In this document: piece after piece, positions 45,218 through 56,173 of the stretch
How the letters are laid out: each line of letters begins with the position of its first letter
Position numbering within the stretch: position 1 is the first letter of the stretch
From: Bugula neritina
Lineage: Eukaryota > Bryozoa > Gymnolaemata > Cheilostomatida > Bugulidae
Direction of reading: 5' to 3'
Assembly: GCA_964035545.1 (NCBI GenBank)
Contig: OZ037770.1
Location: 4,321,662-4,385,661, forward strand
DNA length: 64,000 nucleotides
Translations under genes and position numbers: made by a program
The notes under the pieces: generated by a model
Database searches by the model: none
Told to the model about the DNA's origin: nothing
The model's input: the letters and a program-made list of their open reading frames with translations, nothing else

Positions 45218-48200
45218 CTATATGGCGGTGTTGACGCACTAAAGCAACATCTCAAGGTAGAAGGTAAAAGTATAGAGTTTGTTTTAGATACAGGAGCAAA
45301 GGTGTCTACTATCACTGAAAACACTTGTAAGACCTTGGCACTTAATCTCTGCAAGAGTGATAAAGTTTTAACAGGTGCTGACAACTCGCAGCTCTCTGTC
45401 ATAGGGAAAGCTGAGGTTCTTTTAGAAAGTAAGCTCAAGAAAACTAGTGCTTGCTTATATGTTCTCAAAGGGTCCAAGTCAAACTTTTTGGGCTTGAGGG
45501 AACTGAAAAATTTAAGTTTGTTGGCAGCCGTCAACGCGGTAAGTAAGGCAGAGTTTGATCCTCTCCAGAGGTACCCCCAGCTATTTAGCGGGTTGGGAAC
45601 AATGCCCGGTATATCTAGGATTAATCTCTACGAAGATGCGCAACCAAAGCGTCTATTCTCTCCCCGACCTATCCCTGTAGGTCTGAGAGATCAGGCTAAG
45701 GCTGAGATAGACAACATGATTAAATTAGGTATCATAGAACCGGTAGAGCAACCAACTGATTGGTGCTCGGGCCTGACCATAGCCCCTAAACCCGGTGGTA
45801 AGATAAGGATGTGTATTGACCTAACAATGCTTAACAAAAGTGTCAAACAGGAAGTATACCCCTTACCTAGGATCTCTGACATGCTGACACATCTAGCAGA
45901 AGGCACTATGTTTTCTAAATTAGATGCAAATTCAGGGTTTTGGCAGATAAAGATTCACGAGACCAGTAAACTGTACACCACTTTTGTAACCCCTTGGGGT
46001 AGGTTTTGTTTCAATAGGATGCCATTTGGTTCATCCAACGAGCCATGGAAAAAATACTGCTTGGCTTGGAGGGCGTGATATGTATGATGGACGACGTATT
46101 AGTGTTCGGCGCTACACCAGCCGAACATTGGGCTAGATTGGGTAAAGTTTTAGACAGGATAACAACTTCAGGAATGACCCTGAGATAGGAGAAATGCGAG
46201 TTTGGCTGCTCAGAAGTCAAGTTCATGGGCCATGTAGTCAGTGCGGTTGGCATCAAACCTGATCCAGAGAAGGTTAGAGCCATCCTAGAGTTGAACCCTC
46301 CTCGTAACAAAAAGGAGGGTAGAAGGTTCACAGGTATGGTTAACTACCTAAGCAAGTTTAGCTCTACAATTGCGGGGTTATGTCTGCCAATCCATGCTGT
46401 AACAGGTAACAAGAGCGACTGGTACTGGGGTCCAGACCAAGCCAAGGCTTTTGAGGATATAAAAGGGGAACTTTCCAAAACTCCTATACTATGCAACTTC
46501 AACGCGAAAAGCAAACACAGAGTCTCTGCAGACTCTAGTAGCTACGCTATAGGCGCAGTGCTTTTGCAGTTGAATGGGAAACACTGGCAACCTGTAGTGT
46601 ATGCCTCTAGGAAGTTATCCGAGGCAGAGACTAGGTATGCTATGATAGAAAAAGAAGCCTTGGCAACCACATGGGCTTGCGAGAAGTTTGATTACTATTT
46701 GGTAGGTAGGAAGTTTGAAGTGGAGACTGACCACAAGCCATTAGTCCCTATAATAGGCAAAAAGGATCTAACTAGTTTACCAATTAGGGTGCAGAGGTTT
46801 AAGCTACGGCTTATGAGTTACGATTTTGAAATATTTCACACCCCTGGTAGTAAAATGTATTTAGCAGATGCCTTGAGTAGGCCCTGCTCAGGGTTTGATG
46901 GTTCTACGGATCACGATAAAGCAGAAACCTTAGCAGTGGAAGAGTATGTTAGGGCTATCGTAGATAGCTCTCTGTACTCCGATTGCCGCCTCGAGGAAAT
47001 TCAAAAGGCGGTTGCAGACGATGAGTTTTATCATCTAGTTACAGGGTATCTAGTTAATGGGTGGCCTCCCAGCTACCCAGAAGAAGCACCCAACGAGTTC
47101 AGACGACTATATGGGTGTCGGCATCGACTGACCGTCATAGACGGCTTGCTCTACTATGATGCCAGGGTTTACATCCCTCAAATGCTCTGGGGCAACTATT
47201 TAGAGTTGTGTCACGAAGGTCATCAAGGTATCACTAAGTGTCGTAGGCAAGCACAACGACAGTTTTGGTGGCCAGGGTTGAGCTTTGATATTCAACATTA
47301 TGTGGAAAAGTGTAGCACTTGTATCATCCATGGTCAGGTCAAACACCAACCCCAACATGAGATAGAGCTACCTAGTGGCCCCTGGGAGGTGGTTGGCTCG
47401 GATATCTTCACTTTAGATGGTGAGCTATACTTGGTTGTAATAGATTATTACACTAGGTAGATAGAGACGGTACACATACATAGGCAGACCGCCCAGGCGG
47501 TCATACAGGCCATGAAGTACATTTACTCAAGGCTAGGTATCCCAAAAGTAGTAAGGTCAGACAATGGCCCCTGCTATAATTGCGATGAGTTCCTAAAGTT
47601 CGCTAAGAACTTTGGATTCAGGCTGGTGACAAGCAGCCCCCGATATCCGGAATCTAATGGTATGGCTGAAGGGGCCGTCAAGACCGTCAAGAGACTTTGG
47701 AAAAAGTCCGCGGATAAGGACTCAGCCCTTATGGCGTACCGAACAACCCCCCTAGCTTCGGGGTATTCTCCTAGTGAGCTTATGTTCGGTCGTTCAGTGA
47801 GGACACCGCTGGGCACCCCTAGGAATAATAGAGTAGATTACGATGACTTCGAACATCGTGACCTTGAACTCAAGGAAACGGCTAAGGTCCAACACGACAG
47901 GAAACATAGAGCAAAAGAGCTCCAGGAGTTGAAGCCAGGAGACACAGTTTCGGTTAAAGCACCTACTGATAGCGGGGCTGAAGAGATTATTCTTGAAAAA
48001 CACAATACCCCAGATAGCTACTGGGTGAAAGTAGGCTTAAGTGAGATCAGGAGGAACAGGAAGCATCTCAGGTTGTTACCAACTAACCTTCCTGAGGCCA
48101 AGGAGGGCGATACTCCTACAGCATCCAAGGAGTTCGAGTGCGACAGGTCAGATTCCCAACTGGGTGGCCCAGCCGACTCAGTTGAAACCTCCCTAGAGGA

Positions 48201-48354
48201 AGTGTCAGATACGCTCGATGATGGCACCTCTTTTTCTGAGGAGGTCAGAGCTAAAACTGCAGATCCAGAGGAAGTGGTGGAAACTGACGAAGAGCAAGCT
48301 GCTGTCGTCATCAGGAGCGGAAGGCAGATTAGGAATAAAAGGTTTGATGATTAG
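45218..48354 (+). pseudogene. Gypsy D pol (protease-RT-RNase H-integrase), few disabling changes
   Basis: Directly after the gag TGA and in frame: protease FVLDTGAKVST; RT with GGKIRMCIDLTMLN and NRMPFG; then a small deletion at about 46036 that shifts the frame; RT catalytic box MMDD; TAG at 46186-46188; RNase H with SADSSSYAIGAVL; integrase zinc site HEGHQG...CSTC, VVGSDIF; TAG at 47458-47460; then VVRSDNGPCY and ESNGMAEGAVKT, completing D,D,E. It ends at 48354 with an acidic tail. One deletion and two stop codons inactivate it, in line with about 98.5% identical LTRs. The UGA-CUA junction to gag suggests readthrough expression. Confidence 0.87.
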
Positions 48355-48385
48355 GTGTATTATTGATTGTTTTTCACTATGTTTT

Positions 48386-48387
48386 AG
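48386..48387 (+). promoter_or_regulatory. Candidate splice acceptor upstream of ORF3
   Basis: TTGTTTTTCACTATGTTTTAG lies four bases before the ORF3 ATG and 32 nt after the pol stop: a strong pyrimidine tract plus AG placed exactly where an env-type acceptor would be. Confidence 0.45.
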
Positions 48388-48391
48388 AAAC

Positions 48392-49603
48392 ATGAGCAAA
48401 GAACGAGGTAACGATGATCAGGAGTGGAAGGTGAAAAAGAAGAAAGGGAAGAGGGAAAAGCTTGTGGCAAGAGGGGAGTCTACCGACTCAGAGGAAGGTA
48501 CAAGAACCACCAAGTCATACTTGGTGAAGAAAGATGGGAAAGAGACTACTGTCACTGCAGTAGTCATCACAAGGGACGATCAGCCTAGAAGGGTGCTGTA
48601 TGGCAACAGAGGCAAACTGAGCTGCATGCTCTGCAGAGCCAAGAGGGACCACATAGCGGCCCAATGTCCGGGACACTTCTGCCACAAGTGCCGCGAACAT
48701 GGCCACTGGGCTAGGGACTGCCCCCGTAACACCCAGTGCAGGTGGTGCCACAGCACCGAACACCAGGTGGAGGAATGCCCTCTAGGTGGTAGGACATTCA
48801 CAACCACCTCAGTCAAAAGGTCGGCAGAGGAGATCAGGACGACAACCACACCCACGGGTCCTGAACCCGCTAAGGTGGCAAGGTTTCAGAGCACTACACG
48901 AAGCTATGCTTCTGCAGTCAGTAACCTGACGACCAAAGGTAAGCCAGTCACCAGTACACATGCTAACATTGGCTCTTTTATAGAGAGTTTCAGCAACTTC
49001 AAGGAGGAGGACCTCAAACTCCAGATAGAGATTGTGAAAAAGGAGCGAGAAATGGAGATGAGGCGCCATGAGGCTAAGATGGCTGAGTTGGCAAAGAGGG
49101 AAAAAGAGGCACTACGCACCATGCGAAACCATTCCAAGCTGCAGTCAATCCTGGCCCAGCTTAGGGATGTGCAGGAGGATATGGAGACCGATGGTGAGGA
49201 GGAGGAGGTACCAACAGAGGTACCTAGTGCGATTGCGGAGAAATTACCGGTGGGCGACCTAGGTCAAACACCTGGTAAAGCGGCTATGCGGGAAGTCCAC
49301 CTCGGTGGCAAGCCGTTAGCCCACCCTGGTGGTGCTAACAACGATCACCTCAGTGATCAGGTTCACGACCACTCTAGTGGTCAGGTTAAAGTCCACTCTG
49401 GTGGCATTTTGGGGACCCACTCAGGTGGAGAACCAACTGAGGGACAGGGCGATACGGTCGAGGACGCTAGTCTGAAACCGGGTAGCCCAGAGGTTGGTGT
49501 TCATTCACCAACTGGTAACGTCGTGTCGACGAAGGAGAAAGAGCTAGATGTTGATGGCCAGGAGACCATCGATTATGGTGGGGGAGGAAAGACCAAGGAC
49601 TAG
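48392..49603 (+). CDS. Gypsy D third ORF: three zinc knuckles, coiled coil, 8-residue repeats
   Basis: 403 residues from MSKERGNDDQ. The frame is open further upstream to 48218 and overlaps pol there, but the ATG at 48392 directly follows a splice-acceptor-like site, so I prefer it. Order: Lys/Glu-rich N-terminus; three CCHC-type clusters (CMLCRAKRDHIAAQC, CHKCREHGHWARDC, CRWCHSTEHQVEEC) at about residues 75-130; a Lys/Glu-rich coiled coil (LKLQIEIVKKEREMEMRRHE); an acidic stretch; and six 8-residue repeats with His and Gly-Gly. There is no signal peptide or membrane segment, so it is not an envelope. It is intact while pol is broken. Extra nucleocapsid-like or RNA-chaperone function is a guess. 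Confidence 0.75.
   Translation: MSKERGNDDQEWKVKKKKGKREKLVARGESTDSEEGTRTTKSYLVKKDGKETTVTAVVITRDDQPRRVLYGNRGKLSCMLCRAKRDHIAAQCPGHFCHKCREHGHWARDCPRNTQCRWCHSTEHQVEECPLGGRTFTTTSVKRSAEEIRTTTTPTGPEPAKVARFQSTTRSYASAVSNLTTKGKPVTSTHANIGSFIESFSNFKEEDLKLQIEIVKKEREMEMRRHEAKMAELAKREKEALRTMRNHSKLQSILAQLRDVQEDMETDGEEEEVPTEVPSAIAEKLPVGDLGQTPGKAAMREVHLGGKPLAHPGGANNDHLSDQVHDHSSGQVKVHSGGILGTHSGGEPTEGQGDTVEDASLKPGSPEVGVHSPTGNVVSTKEKELDVDGQETIDYGGGGKTKD
49297..49428 (+). repeat. Six 24-bp repeats, each a CCAC-N4-GTGG hairpin
   Basis: Inverted CCAC/GTGG (TCAC/GTGA in the third) with a 4-nt spacer starts at 49297, 49321, 49345, 49369, 49393 and 49417: exactly 24 nt apart. Units three and four extend to 6-bp arms (GATCAC/GTGATC, GACCAC/GTGGTC). 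Confidence 0.85.
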
Positions 49604-49925
49604 TCTGACCCTGGCAATCAGTAACGCTTAGTTAATACCAACAAGGTAAGTCTATATCTAACCCTAAAACCTCACTTTCCTGTTGGTATGAAACCTAACA
49701 AGCTCGCTTGCTGAACTAACGGATAAGATTAATATCATTCCATGGTGTGGCTTAAAGCTTAATGGTGAACTTTGAGGTAGAAGTTTGGGTAAAGGTAGGT
49801 ATCTCATGAGTTCCTCTTTATGACCTTGAGTAACCTTCCTAACAAAGGAAATGCTACTACTTCAGTCTACCCTTATTAATATCCTCCATGATGTTCTTAA
49901 TTATATTCTCCCCAAAAGGGGGGCA
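49604..49925 (+). other. Gypsy D 3' non-coding region and polypurine tract
   Basis: No ORF. It has another donor-like AAG|GTAAGT (about 49646) and ends with AAAAGGGGGGCA next to the LTR, a plausible polypurine primer. Confidence 0.6.
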
Positions 49926-50128
49926 TGGAATATAATGTAGCTGATAGTATTAGCAGGTTAGCAGACGCTAACTAGACGTCATTGGAAACCGGACTGACTC
50001 GCCTTACCAGCGATCGGATTAACGACCAGCCTACCAGCTGGCTTGGAAACTAGACTACGGAAACAAGTAAACCACGAGGAGCCGGCACTCTTAAACTGAC
50101 TGTCAAGTAAGTCAAACGTTATATTTCA
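49926..50128 (+). mobile_element. Gypsy D 3' LTR, 203 bp
   Basis: Same termini as the 5' LTR, followed by TTTGT (target duplication). Confidence 0.93.
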
Positions 50129-50200
50129 TTTGTGTTTCATTTTTTTTGTGGAATTATTGTTTTGTTATCGAAAAGGGGATGCTTTTCGATGGGGAGAGAA

Positions 50201-50757
50201 TGTGATAGATTCTCATGCTCTACTCTTCTGCAGTAACTGCGTTCGTCAGTATTATAATTACTGTTGCGTATGTTTTTAATGCTGTAATTGTAGCTAAGTT
50301 GGGCTAGCTTTCTAATGCCCTATTATAGTGATTGTTGTTAAAGCTTTCAGTATAATGTAATTTTCATGAAATACGCATTTCCAGAGTTATTTTTATCGTT
50401 TTGCATTAATACTGATACTGGAAATTTGTGTGGCTTTTATGAATACCTTCAATAGGTTGTTATTATAGCTAAATTCTTGGCCTATTGAATTATTCATTCT
50501 CATTTTTTTTTTCTTTTGTTACTGTCAAGCTTAACTTTCTTTTGTCTGTTGGAACATTCTAGATGTGAATTCTTGTGTATAAAAGCAGGCGCGTTTCCAG
50601 TGTAGATACAGACTACTACTGGAGCTCGCTGGTAGTAGGACCACATGAGCTGTATCTGCTACAATAAAAGTTATCTTTCATTTGTACTCAAATACTTGGC
50701 TTATTCTTTCTAGAGCATGTAGGCATTAGTTGCATTCAGAACCCACAGTTTACTACA
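50201..50757 (+). mobile_element. LTR with TATA box and heat-shock-like element, probably the gypsy C 3' LTR
   Basis: Starts TGTGATAGATTC after a purine tract (GATGGGGAGAGAA) and ends GTTTACTACA. It contains GAACATTCTAGA (50552-50563, heat-shock-element-like), TATAAAAG (50578-50585) and an AATAAA (50664 region) in promoter order. Its position right after the 3' boundary of gypsy D suggests D was inserted between the gypsy C pol and this LTR. Confidence 0.55.
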
Positions 50758-51079
50758 ATATTAGTTGCTTATTAATTATCCTGTAATGAATTTTGAGAGT
50801 TGTCATCACTATGTAAGCCTCTAGTAACTATATGCTTCAATACTATAATTACTTATGGCGCATTTTTCTAAATATTGTAAATATATCGTTGTTAGGCTTT
50901 TAGCGTAGTGAATAGTTTATTCATATTATCCGTACTCTTAATTTATAACTGCTCACTCTAATTTTGTTTCATTTTTGCGTACTCATCGTAAATTGGCGTC
51001 GACTGAAGTTCTGCTTGTCGGTCGACCGACATTTCGAATGTCGGTTACTCAAAGCTTCGACATTCCAAATTTCAGCCAA

Positions 51080-51298
51080 CACTTGGTCGAAGGTTCTAGA
51101 ATGCCCTTCTGTGCTAGGACAAAAAGAGGCGCGTTTTAAGCTTGTAAATCACTTGAAGATTGGAGCTCTTATTGAAAGGAACTACACTGCATAAAAAATC
51201 TGATTTTTATCGCACTACACAAGACTCTACTACCTCTTACTACTCGCAAGGAGTTATGTTCTCTGCCTGATTACATTCAAAACCCACAAGTTACTACA
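51080..51298 (+). repeat. Degenerate second LTR-like end
   Basis: Resembles the 3' half of the preceding LTR: heat-shock-like GAAGGTTCTAGAA (51089-51101), TTCTGTG, GAGGCGCGTTT and a terminal AACCCACAAGTTACTACA. Just before it (51018-51052) are two perfect palindromes, GTCGGTCGACCGAC and CCGACATT/AATGTCGG. Confidence 0.45.
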
Positions 51299-52582
51299 AT
51301 ACTTTTGATCTCTTTTTGCAAAATTTAAATATGCTCATGTAGCAATCCGAAACAGTTATTCTACATATGTTGCTTATTTGCTTAAAATGTTAGTGTGCAT
51401 GATATAACAATTGATAGATTTTAATTATAAACTTTTAGTTACCTTATCCTCATCACTGAAAACTTATTGCTTTGATGCATACATGCATGTATACTTTATA
51501 ACAACTTTAGTTTGAAATAATTAGGAGGCTTCATAGCCAATGCTTTTGTTTTGTATACCCTCTAATTGTATTTCATTGAGTTATCTACCTATAATGCTTA
51601 AAGGGCTTATAATGTAACCCATGGTATAACATTTAGAGTTATCTTTCCAATGTTAGAAGAGAAAATCAGAAATTTGTACCAAAAGATAATATGACAAAGA
51701 ACTGATGGATGAATAGACATTGCGAAGACATTATATACGGTAGACAGCGGCTTGCTGTGTAATAAAATATTTAATTCTTGTAGTATAAAAAAGTCTAACA
51801 TTATATTTAATTTTAGACTTAACCTCTTTTCAAATTACCAGGATAAAGTGATTATTGTTGTAGAATTAAAAGCTGCCCCACCCTTTTCATGGCTTACACG
51901 CATTTGTTATGAAAAATTGCCAATTTAAATAATGAATACTCGCCTCATTTTTTCTAGCTTTTTATATCAAGCATGTTTTGAATAATGCTTTTAAGCAGTA
52001 TAGTTAAACTTTTGTAAATTAGCTAACGCAACTGTCATATGATAAAACTTGATCTTAATGATATATTCTTGTATCTAGCTACTGAAAATATCTGTGGGTT
52101 CCTTTATTTTACTCTTTCTCTGTTATAGGTATTTTCAATGTTTTTATAAAGATTAGCTATAAACTAGTGAAGGTTGCTTTTTTCATGCAATGAGAAAATT
52201 ATTAAACAATTTGTCTTATTATATATATAGTCATCATGAATAGAAATAAGTAAAATCATAACAATCAAGTGTGGATTTATAAATATTATTAAATTGTTAT
52301 AGCGAAATAATAACCTAAAATTACACAGTTTTAAGTTATTGAACGTCACTTTATAGTTCAAAAGTTTAATTATCTTGTCCCAAAATCAATATATTCACTC
52401 TGAGAAAGTGCGTTGTCTTATAATGAAGAATGAAAATTTGCTTCTCAAACGATTTATGGGAAGCAGTATCATTTGAAATTTGATTCTTTTTGGCAAAATT
52501 TTATCTGAAACAAAGTACAATGGATAACAGCAGCATTATATGTGATGGCGTAATGGATTTATGTATAGGTAAAATGACCCAT

Positions 52583-52587
<5 letters not shown>
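51299..52587. other. Non-coding, no feature recognised
   Basis: AT-rich, no repeat family or exon-like frame seen. Confidence 0.5.
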
Positions 52588-52845
<258 letters not shown>

Positions 52846-52879
52846 CTGAGGAAAAGAGCAATTTAATTATATAGATGTT

Positions 52880-52937
52880 GTTTTATTGTACTACTAATAG
52901 TTTCATGCCTCTTCGGCACTCCTCAGGCACAATAATA
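52880..52937 (-). ncRNA. Hammerhead ribozyme candidate, PLE family 3
   Basis: Minus strand: CTGAGGA (52920-52926), stem II GTGCC/GGCAT with GAAGA loop, GAAA (52901-52904), stem III ACTA/TAGT with a 4-nt loop, GUA cleavage site, and stem I TATTG/CAATA with a bulge. All core boxes are present. Confidence 0.72.
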
Positions 52938-53185
52938 TTGACAAATTTAAATTTTTACATTAAGAATATCAAAATGCTAAACACAAGGTAAAACGTAACA
53001 AAAACATAGCAGTGGCTGTATTGTTATATAGGTTTGTAGGTGTAAATTAATATATAAAAACCATAATGTAATGTAAAAACATAATTTATAGCAGATGCAT
53101 GAAGTTTTTGTTGGGTGACTATTCTCTATGGGTATTTGTATATTATTTACTATAGTACTTAAAATATAAATAGGCTACAGAGTTT

Positions 53186-54973
53186 CTAGGTTTTGTGGTT
53201 GCACAGTAAGAATTTTTTTGAGTGTCGGCAGGTTGATAAGAGTTCGTTTCGCTTGTTTAAAGTACACGTGTTAGGTTTGTATAAAATAAAGAAACATTCC
53301 CATAAGCATAAATTACACCTTTTGGTAGTTGTGTTGTATGGTTTCGCTTTTCTTAATATTTTCCAGCTTATGTTGTGCTTAATGTTTTTGTTAGTTAGTT
53401 GCCAAATGTGTTTGCTAAGTTCTGTTTGATTTGCTTTCTCCTTGTTTTTAAATGATGATCTGTGGTTTGCGTATCTTAGTTTGAACGGTCCTTCACTTAG
53501 GCCAATGTATGTTGCAGGCTCGTTTTCGGTAGTTTCCACAGTTGCTTGGTATATAACTCTGCTCTCCTGGCAGCTTCCTTTCAGCGGACAACTTTCTTTT
53601 TCTCTACAGTTGCAGTTTTTTCTGGGGGTTTTGTTTTGTTGCTTCTGTTTCTCTAATAGTCTGTTATTGTGGGCATTTATGGTCTGTTTTATGTTTGGCA
53701 TGCAGCTGTAGCTAACCTTTATAGTGTTTTTGTTGATTATTTTATAGAGTGGGTGTTGTTTTGGAAATTCCTCATTCATGATTTTAAAGAAGATTTTTGC
53801 AATTCTTGTGGTTACATGTTGGCTGTATGGTGGATTGTACCAAACAACTTTTCTTTTTCGGTTTCGAGATTTCTGTTGTGTGTTGTTTGTTTGGGTTCTT
53901 GGTAGGAATTGTAGTTGGTGTTTGTAGCCACTTTGGTTTAGGAGGTTTTAGTGGTTGTAGGTGGATTGTGTGAAAATTTTCTCGTTAGATGATATTGACG
54001 ACAGTCGTTTATTAACGGACGAGGGTAGGTTGGAGATTATGCTTGCTGGGTGGTTGGATTTGTTATGAATATATTTAGTAGAACTGTTTGGCTTAGTTTA
54101 TGGTGTGTAGGTTTTATTGTTTAGGTTGAGTGTGGTGTCTAAGAAGTTAATAATTTTTTTATTTGCTTCGATTGTTATTTTTAATCCATTTTCAGAAAAT
54201 ATTTTGCAGATGTCCTTTTTTATGTTCTCTATTTATCTGGGTGTTTTGTCAGAGACTCCTAAGCCGTCATCTCTGTACAGGCCGAAGTTTTTGCCATGTT
54301 TTAGTGTTATTGAGTTTAAAATGTAAGCCCCAACTAATTCGCATGTTTCTGCGCCGTCGTATCCTCCCATTGTAACGTCGAAGAGGTTGTGGTTATGTTT
54401 TCCCCATGCCTTTCCAGAGTTGAAGAGTAGTGAATTTTTGGCATGTATAATTATTTCACTTTCATCTTTGCTAATTGTATCAAATTCCGATGCAAAAATT
54501 AGAGCGTTTTCAAGTAGGCTTTTTGAAATTGAAGGGTAAAAGTCTATGACGTCAAATGAAATAAATGTCTGTTGATGTTTGTTGTTAATTCCTTCAAATC
54601 ATTTTATTACATCATTGGTGTTTTTCCATTAGTTTAGGTGTGTGTTTGTGAGAATTTTGTTATTTATTCGGTCTAATATTTTCTTACTAATCTTTCCTAT
54701 CTCTGGTTTGCAGGGGTTTATGAGGCGGCAACTTGGTTTATTTGTAAAATTGTCCTTGTGATCTTTCAGTGTGATGAAAGCTTCTTGCTCACTAGTTGTA
54801 GTGACTCTGTCCATAAGGTCTAGTTTGTTAACAATTTGGTTTGTTTTAGTTTTGATTTTGTCTATTGTGTGTTTGCTTACCTTCTTGTATGTCTTGGTGA
54901 TGCTGTCTTGGAGCATATATATAATTAAATTGCTCTTTTCCTCAATAATATAATTGCTCATTATTATACACAT
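53186..54973 (-). pseudogene. PLE family 3 RT plus GIY-YIG protein, with stop codons
   Basis: Reads mostly in open blocks on the minus strand. First the pre-RT region with ITLKDHKDNFTNKPSCRLINP (54629-54973), a TAA, then RT motifs SFDVIDFYPSIS, GGYDGAETCELVGAY, the catalytic LYRDDGLGV and FLDTTLNL, with further stops after DKTPR and YTP. The 53186-53779 block (197 residues) holds a Cys cluster (CNCREKESCPLKGSC), VIYQATVE and TYIGLSEGPFKLRYANHRSSF (GIY-YIG), and the tail TELSKHIW, KRCNLCLWE, LNKRNELLSTCRH. It is the same group as family 2 at 13.96 kb. No large deletion, only nonsense changes. Confidence 0.83.
54919..54950. repeat. PLE family 3 inverted terminal motif
   Basis: TATAATTAAATTGCTCTTTTCCTCA..AATATA here is the reverse complement of 52845-52877 at the opposite end. 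Confidence 0.75.
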
Positions 54974-55025
54974 AATAATTTGAGCACTTTTTTATCGCTG
55001 TTTTTTAAAAATCTCACGATACAAT

Positions 55026-55027
<2 letters not shown>

Positions 55028-55099
<72 letters not shown>

Positions 55100-55144
55100 G
55101 AATATATATATATACATATACATATATATATATATATATATATA
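55028..55144. repeat. (TA)n microsatellite between PLE family 3 and the ribozyme repeat
   Basis: About 115 nt with two CATGAATA/CATATACATA interruptions. Confidence 0.94.
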
Positions 55145-55151
55145 CCTCAAT

Positions 55152-55196
55152 CTGTGGACAGCAGCTGTTTCGGGGTTTGTCCCCTCATCAGCACAG
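55152..55196 (-). ncRNA. Hammerhead ribozyme in tandem repeat, unit 1
   Basis: Minus strand: stem I CTGTG/CACAG, CTGATGA, stem II GGGG/CCCC with a five-base loop, GAAA, stem III ACAG/CTGT around CTG, cleavage triplet GUC. It is a canonical type I hammerhead without a mismatch. Confidence 0.93.
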
Positions 55197-55648
55197 AACA
55201 GAGTACCATGGCCCACACCTTCGCAATAGTAGAAACTTATGTTTCTACTAAAGCATATTTAAAAGGTGTGTAAACTCAAGCCAGAGAGCTCAAGTGACTC
55301 TAGGGGTCACCTAAGAGTCACGAGCCTTGCAAAATGCTAGCAGCTTGAGTTTGTGACCATGGTGAGAGAGCTCAATCACTGAATGTCATTGCTGAGCATT
55401 AAGTGAGCATAATACCTAAATCTGTGAGTACCATGGCCCACACCTTCGCAATAGTAGAAACTTATGTTTCGACTAAAGCATATTTAAAAGGTGTGTAAAC
55501 TCAAGCCAGAGAGCTCAAGTGACTCTAGGGGTCACCTAGGAGTCACGAGCCTTGCAAAATGCTAGCAGCTTGAGTTTGTGACCATGGTGAGAGAGCTCAA
55601 TCACTGAATGTCATTGCTGAGCATTAAGTGAGAGCATAATACCTTAAT

Positions 55649-55693
55649 CTGTGGACAGCAGCTGTTTCAGGGTTTGTCCCCTCATCAGCACAG
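55649..55693 (-). ncRNA. Hammerhead ribozyme in tandem repeat, unit 2
   Basis: Identical core to unit 1. A single change makes the last stem II pair G-U, so the fold is preserved. Confidence 0.92.
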
Positions 55694-55771
55694 AACAGAG
55701 TACCATGGCCCACACCTTCGCAATAGTAGAAACTTATGTTTCTACTAAAGCATATTTAAAAGATGTGTAAA

Positions 55772-55909
<138 letters not shown>

Positions 55910-56114
55910 TTGGGAACATAATATTGTGGCAATGAAATTCAAACACTACACAATGCAGCTTAAGCATGGAGTTAGTCCTGTTTGTTCAACTTCTTTGTAC
56001 TGAAGGTGTATTCTCTAAAGTGTCTATTTGACAAATGAGTCACTGTTGCCAGTCCTAAACTAAGTTATTATAGAGCTATTATTTTACATAGTCAATAGAC
56101 TGAATATTTTGCAG

Positions 56115-56173
56115 ACTTCTCCCGGAAACAGCTTCCTAGCTGAAATATTACGCCAATCCCACATCAATTCCAG
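56115..56173 (+). CDS. Candidate internal exon of an unknown + strand gene
   Basis: 59 nt open in one frame (TSPGNSFLAEILRQ) between TATTTTGCAG and CAG|GTAAGT, both near-ideal splice sites. No partner exon is certain. The nearest candidate is 60079-60180. Confidence 0.35.

Larger units (their letters stand above)
55148..55771 (-). repeat. Tandem ribozyme-bearing repeat, about 270-bp unit, 2.3 units
   Basis: AGTACCATGGCCCACACC recurs at about 55202, 55428 and 55698. The 270-bp unit contains a hammerhead ribozyme, a hairpin GTAGAAACTTATGTTTCTAC, and a GACTC-rich segment. The middle ribozyme is deleted (44 nt), shortening one interval to 226 bp. Both array ends merge into (TA)n. The unit size, tandem order and ribozyme resemble animal retrozymes or ribozyme satellites. 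Confidence 0.85.

Noticed and set aside
48218-48391. Upstream extension of gypsy D ORF3
   Set aside because: Overlaps the end of pol and precedes the likely splice acceptor; the composition differs from the rest of the ORF.
51018-51052. Palindromes GTCGGTCGACCGAC and CCGACATT/AATGTCGG as transposon ends
   Set aside because: Too short, and no matching partner flanks a segment; more likely regulatory or chance structure in a degenerate LTR.
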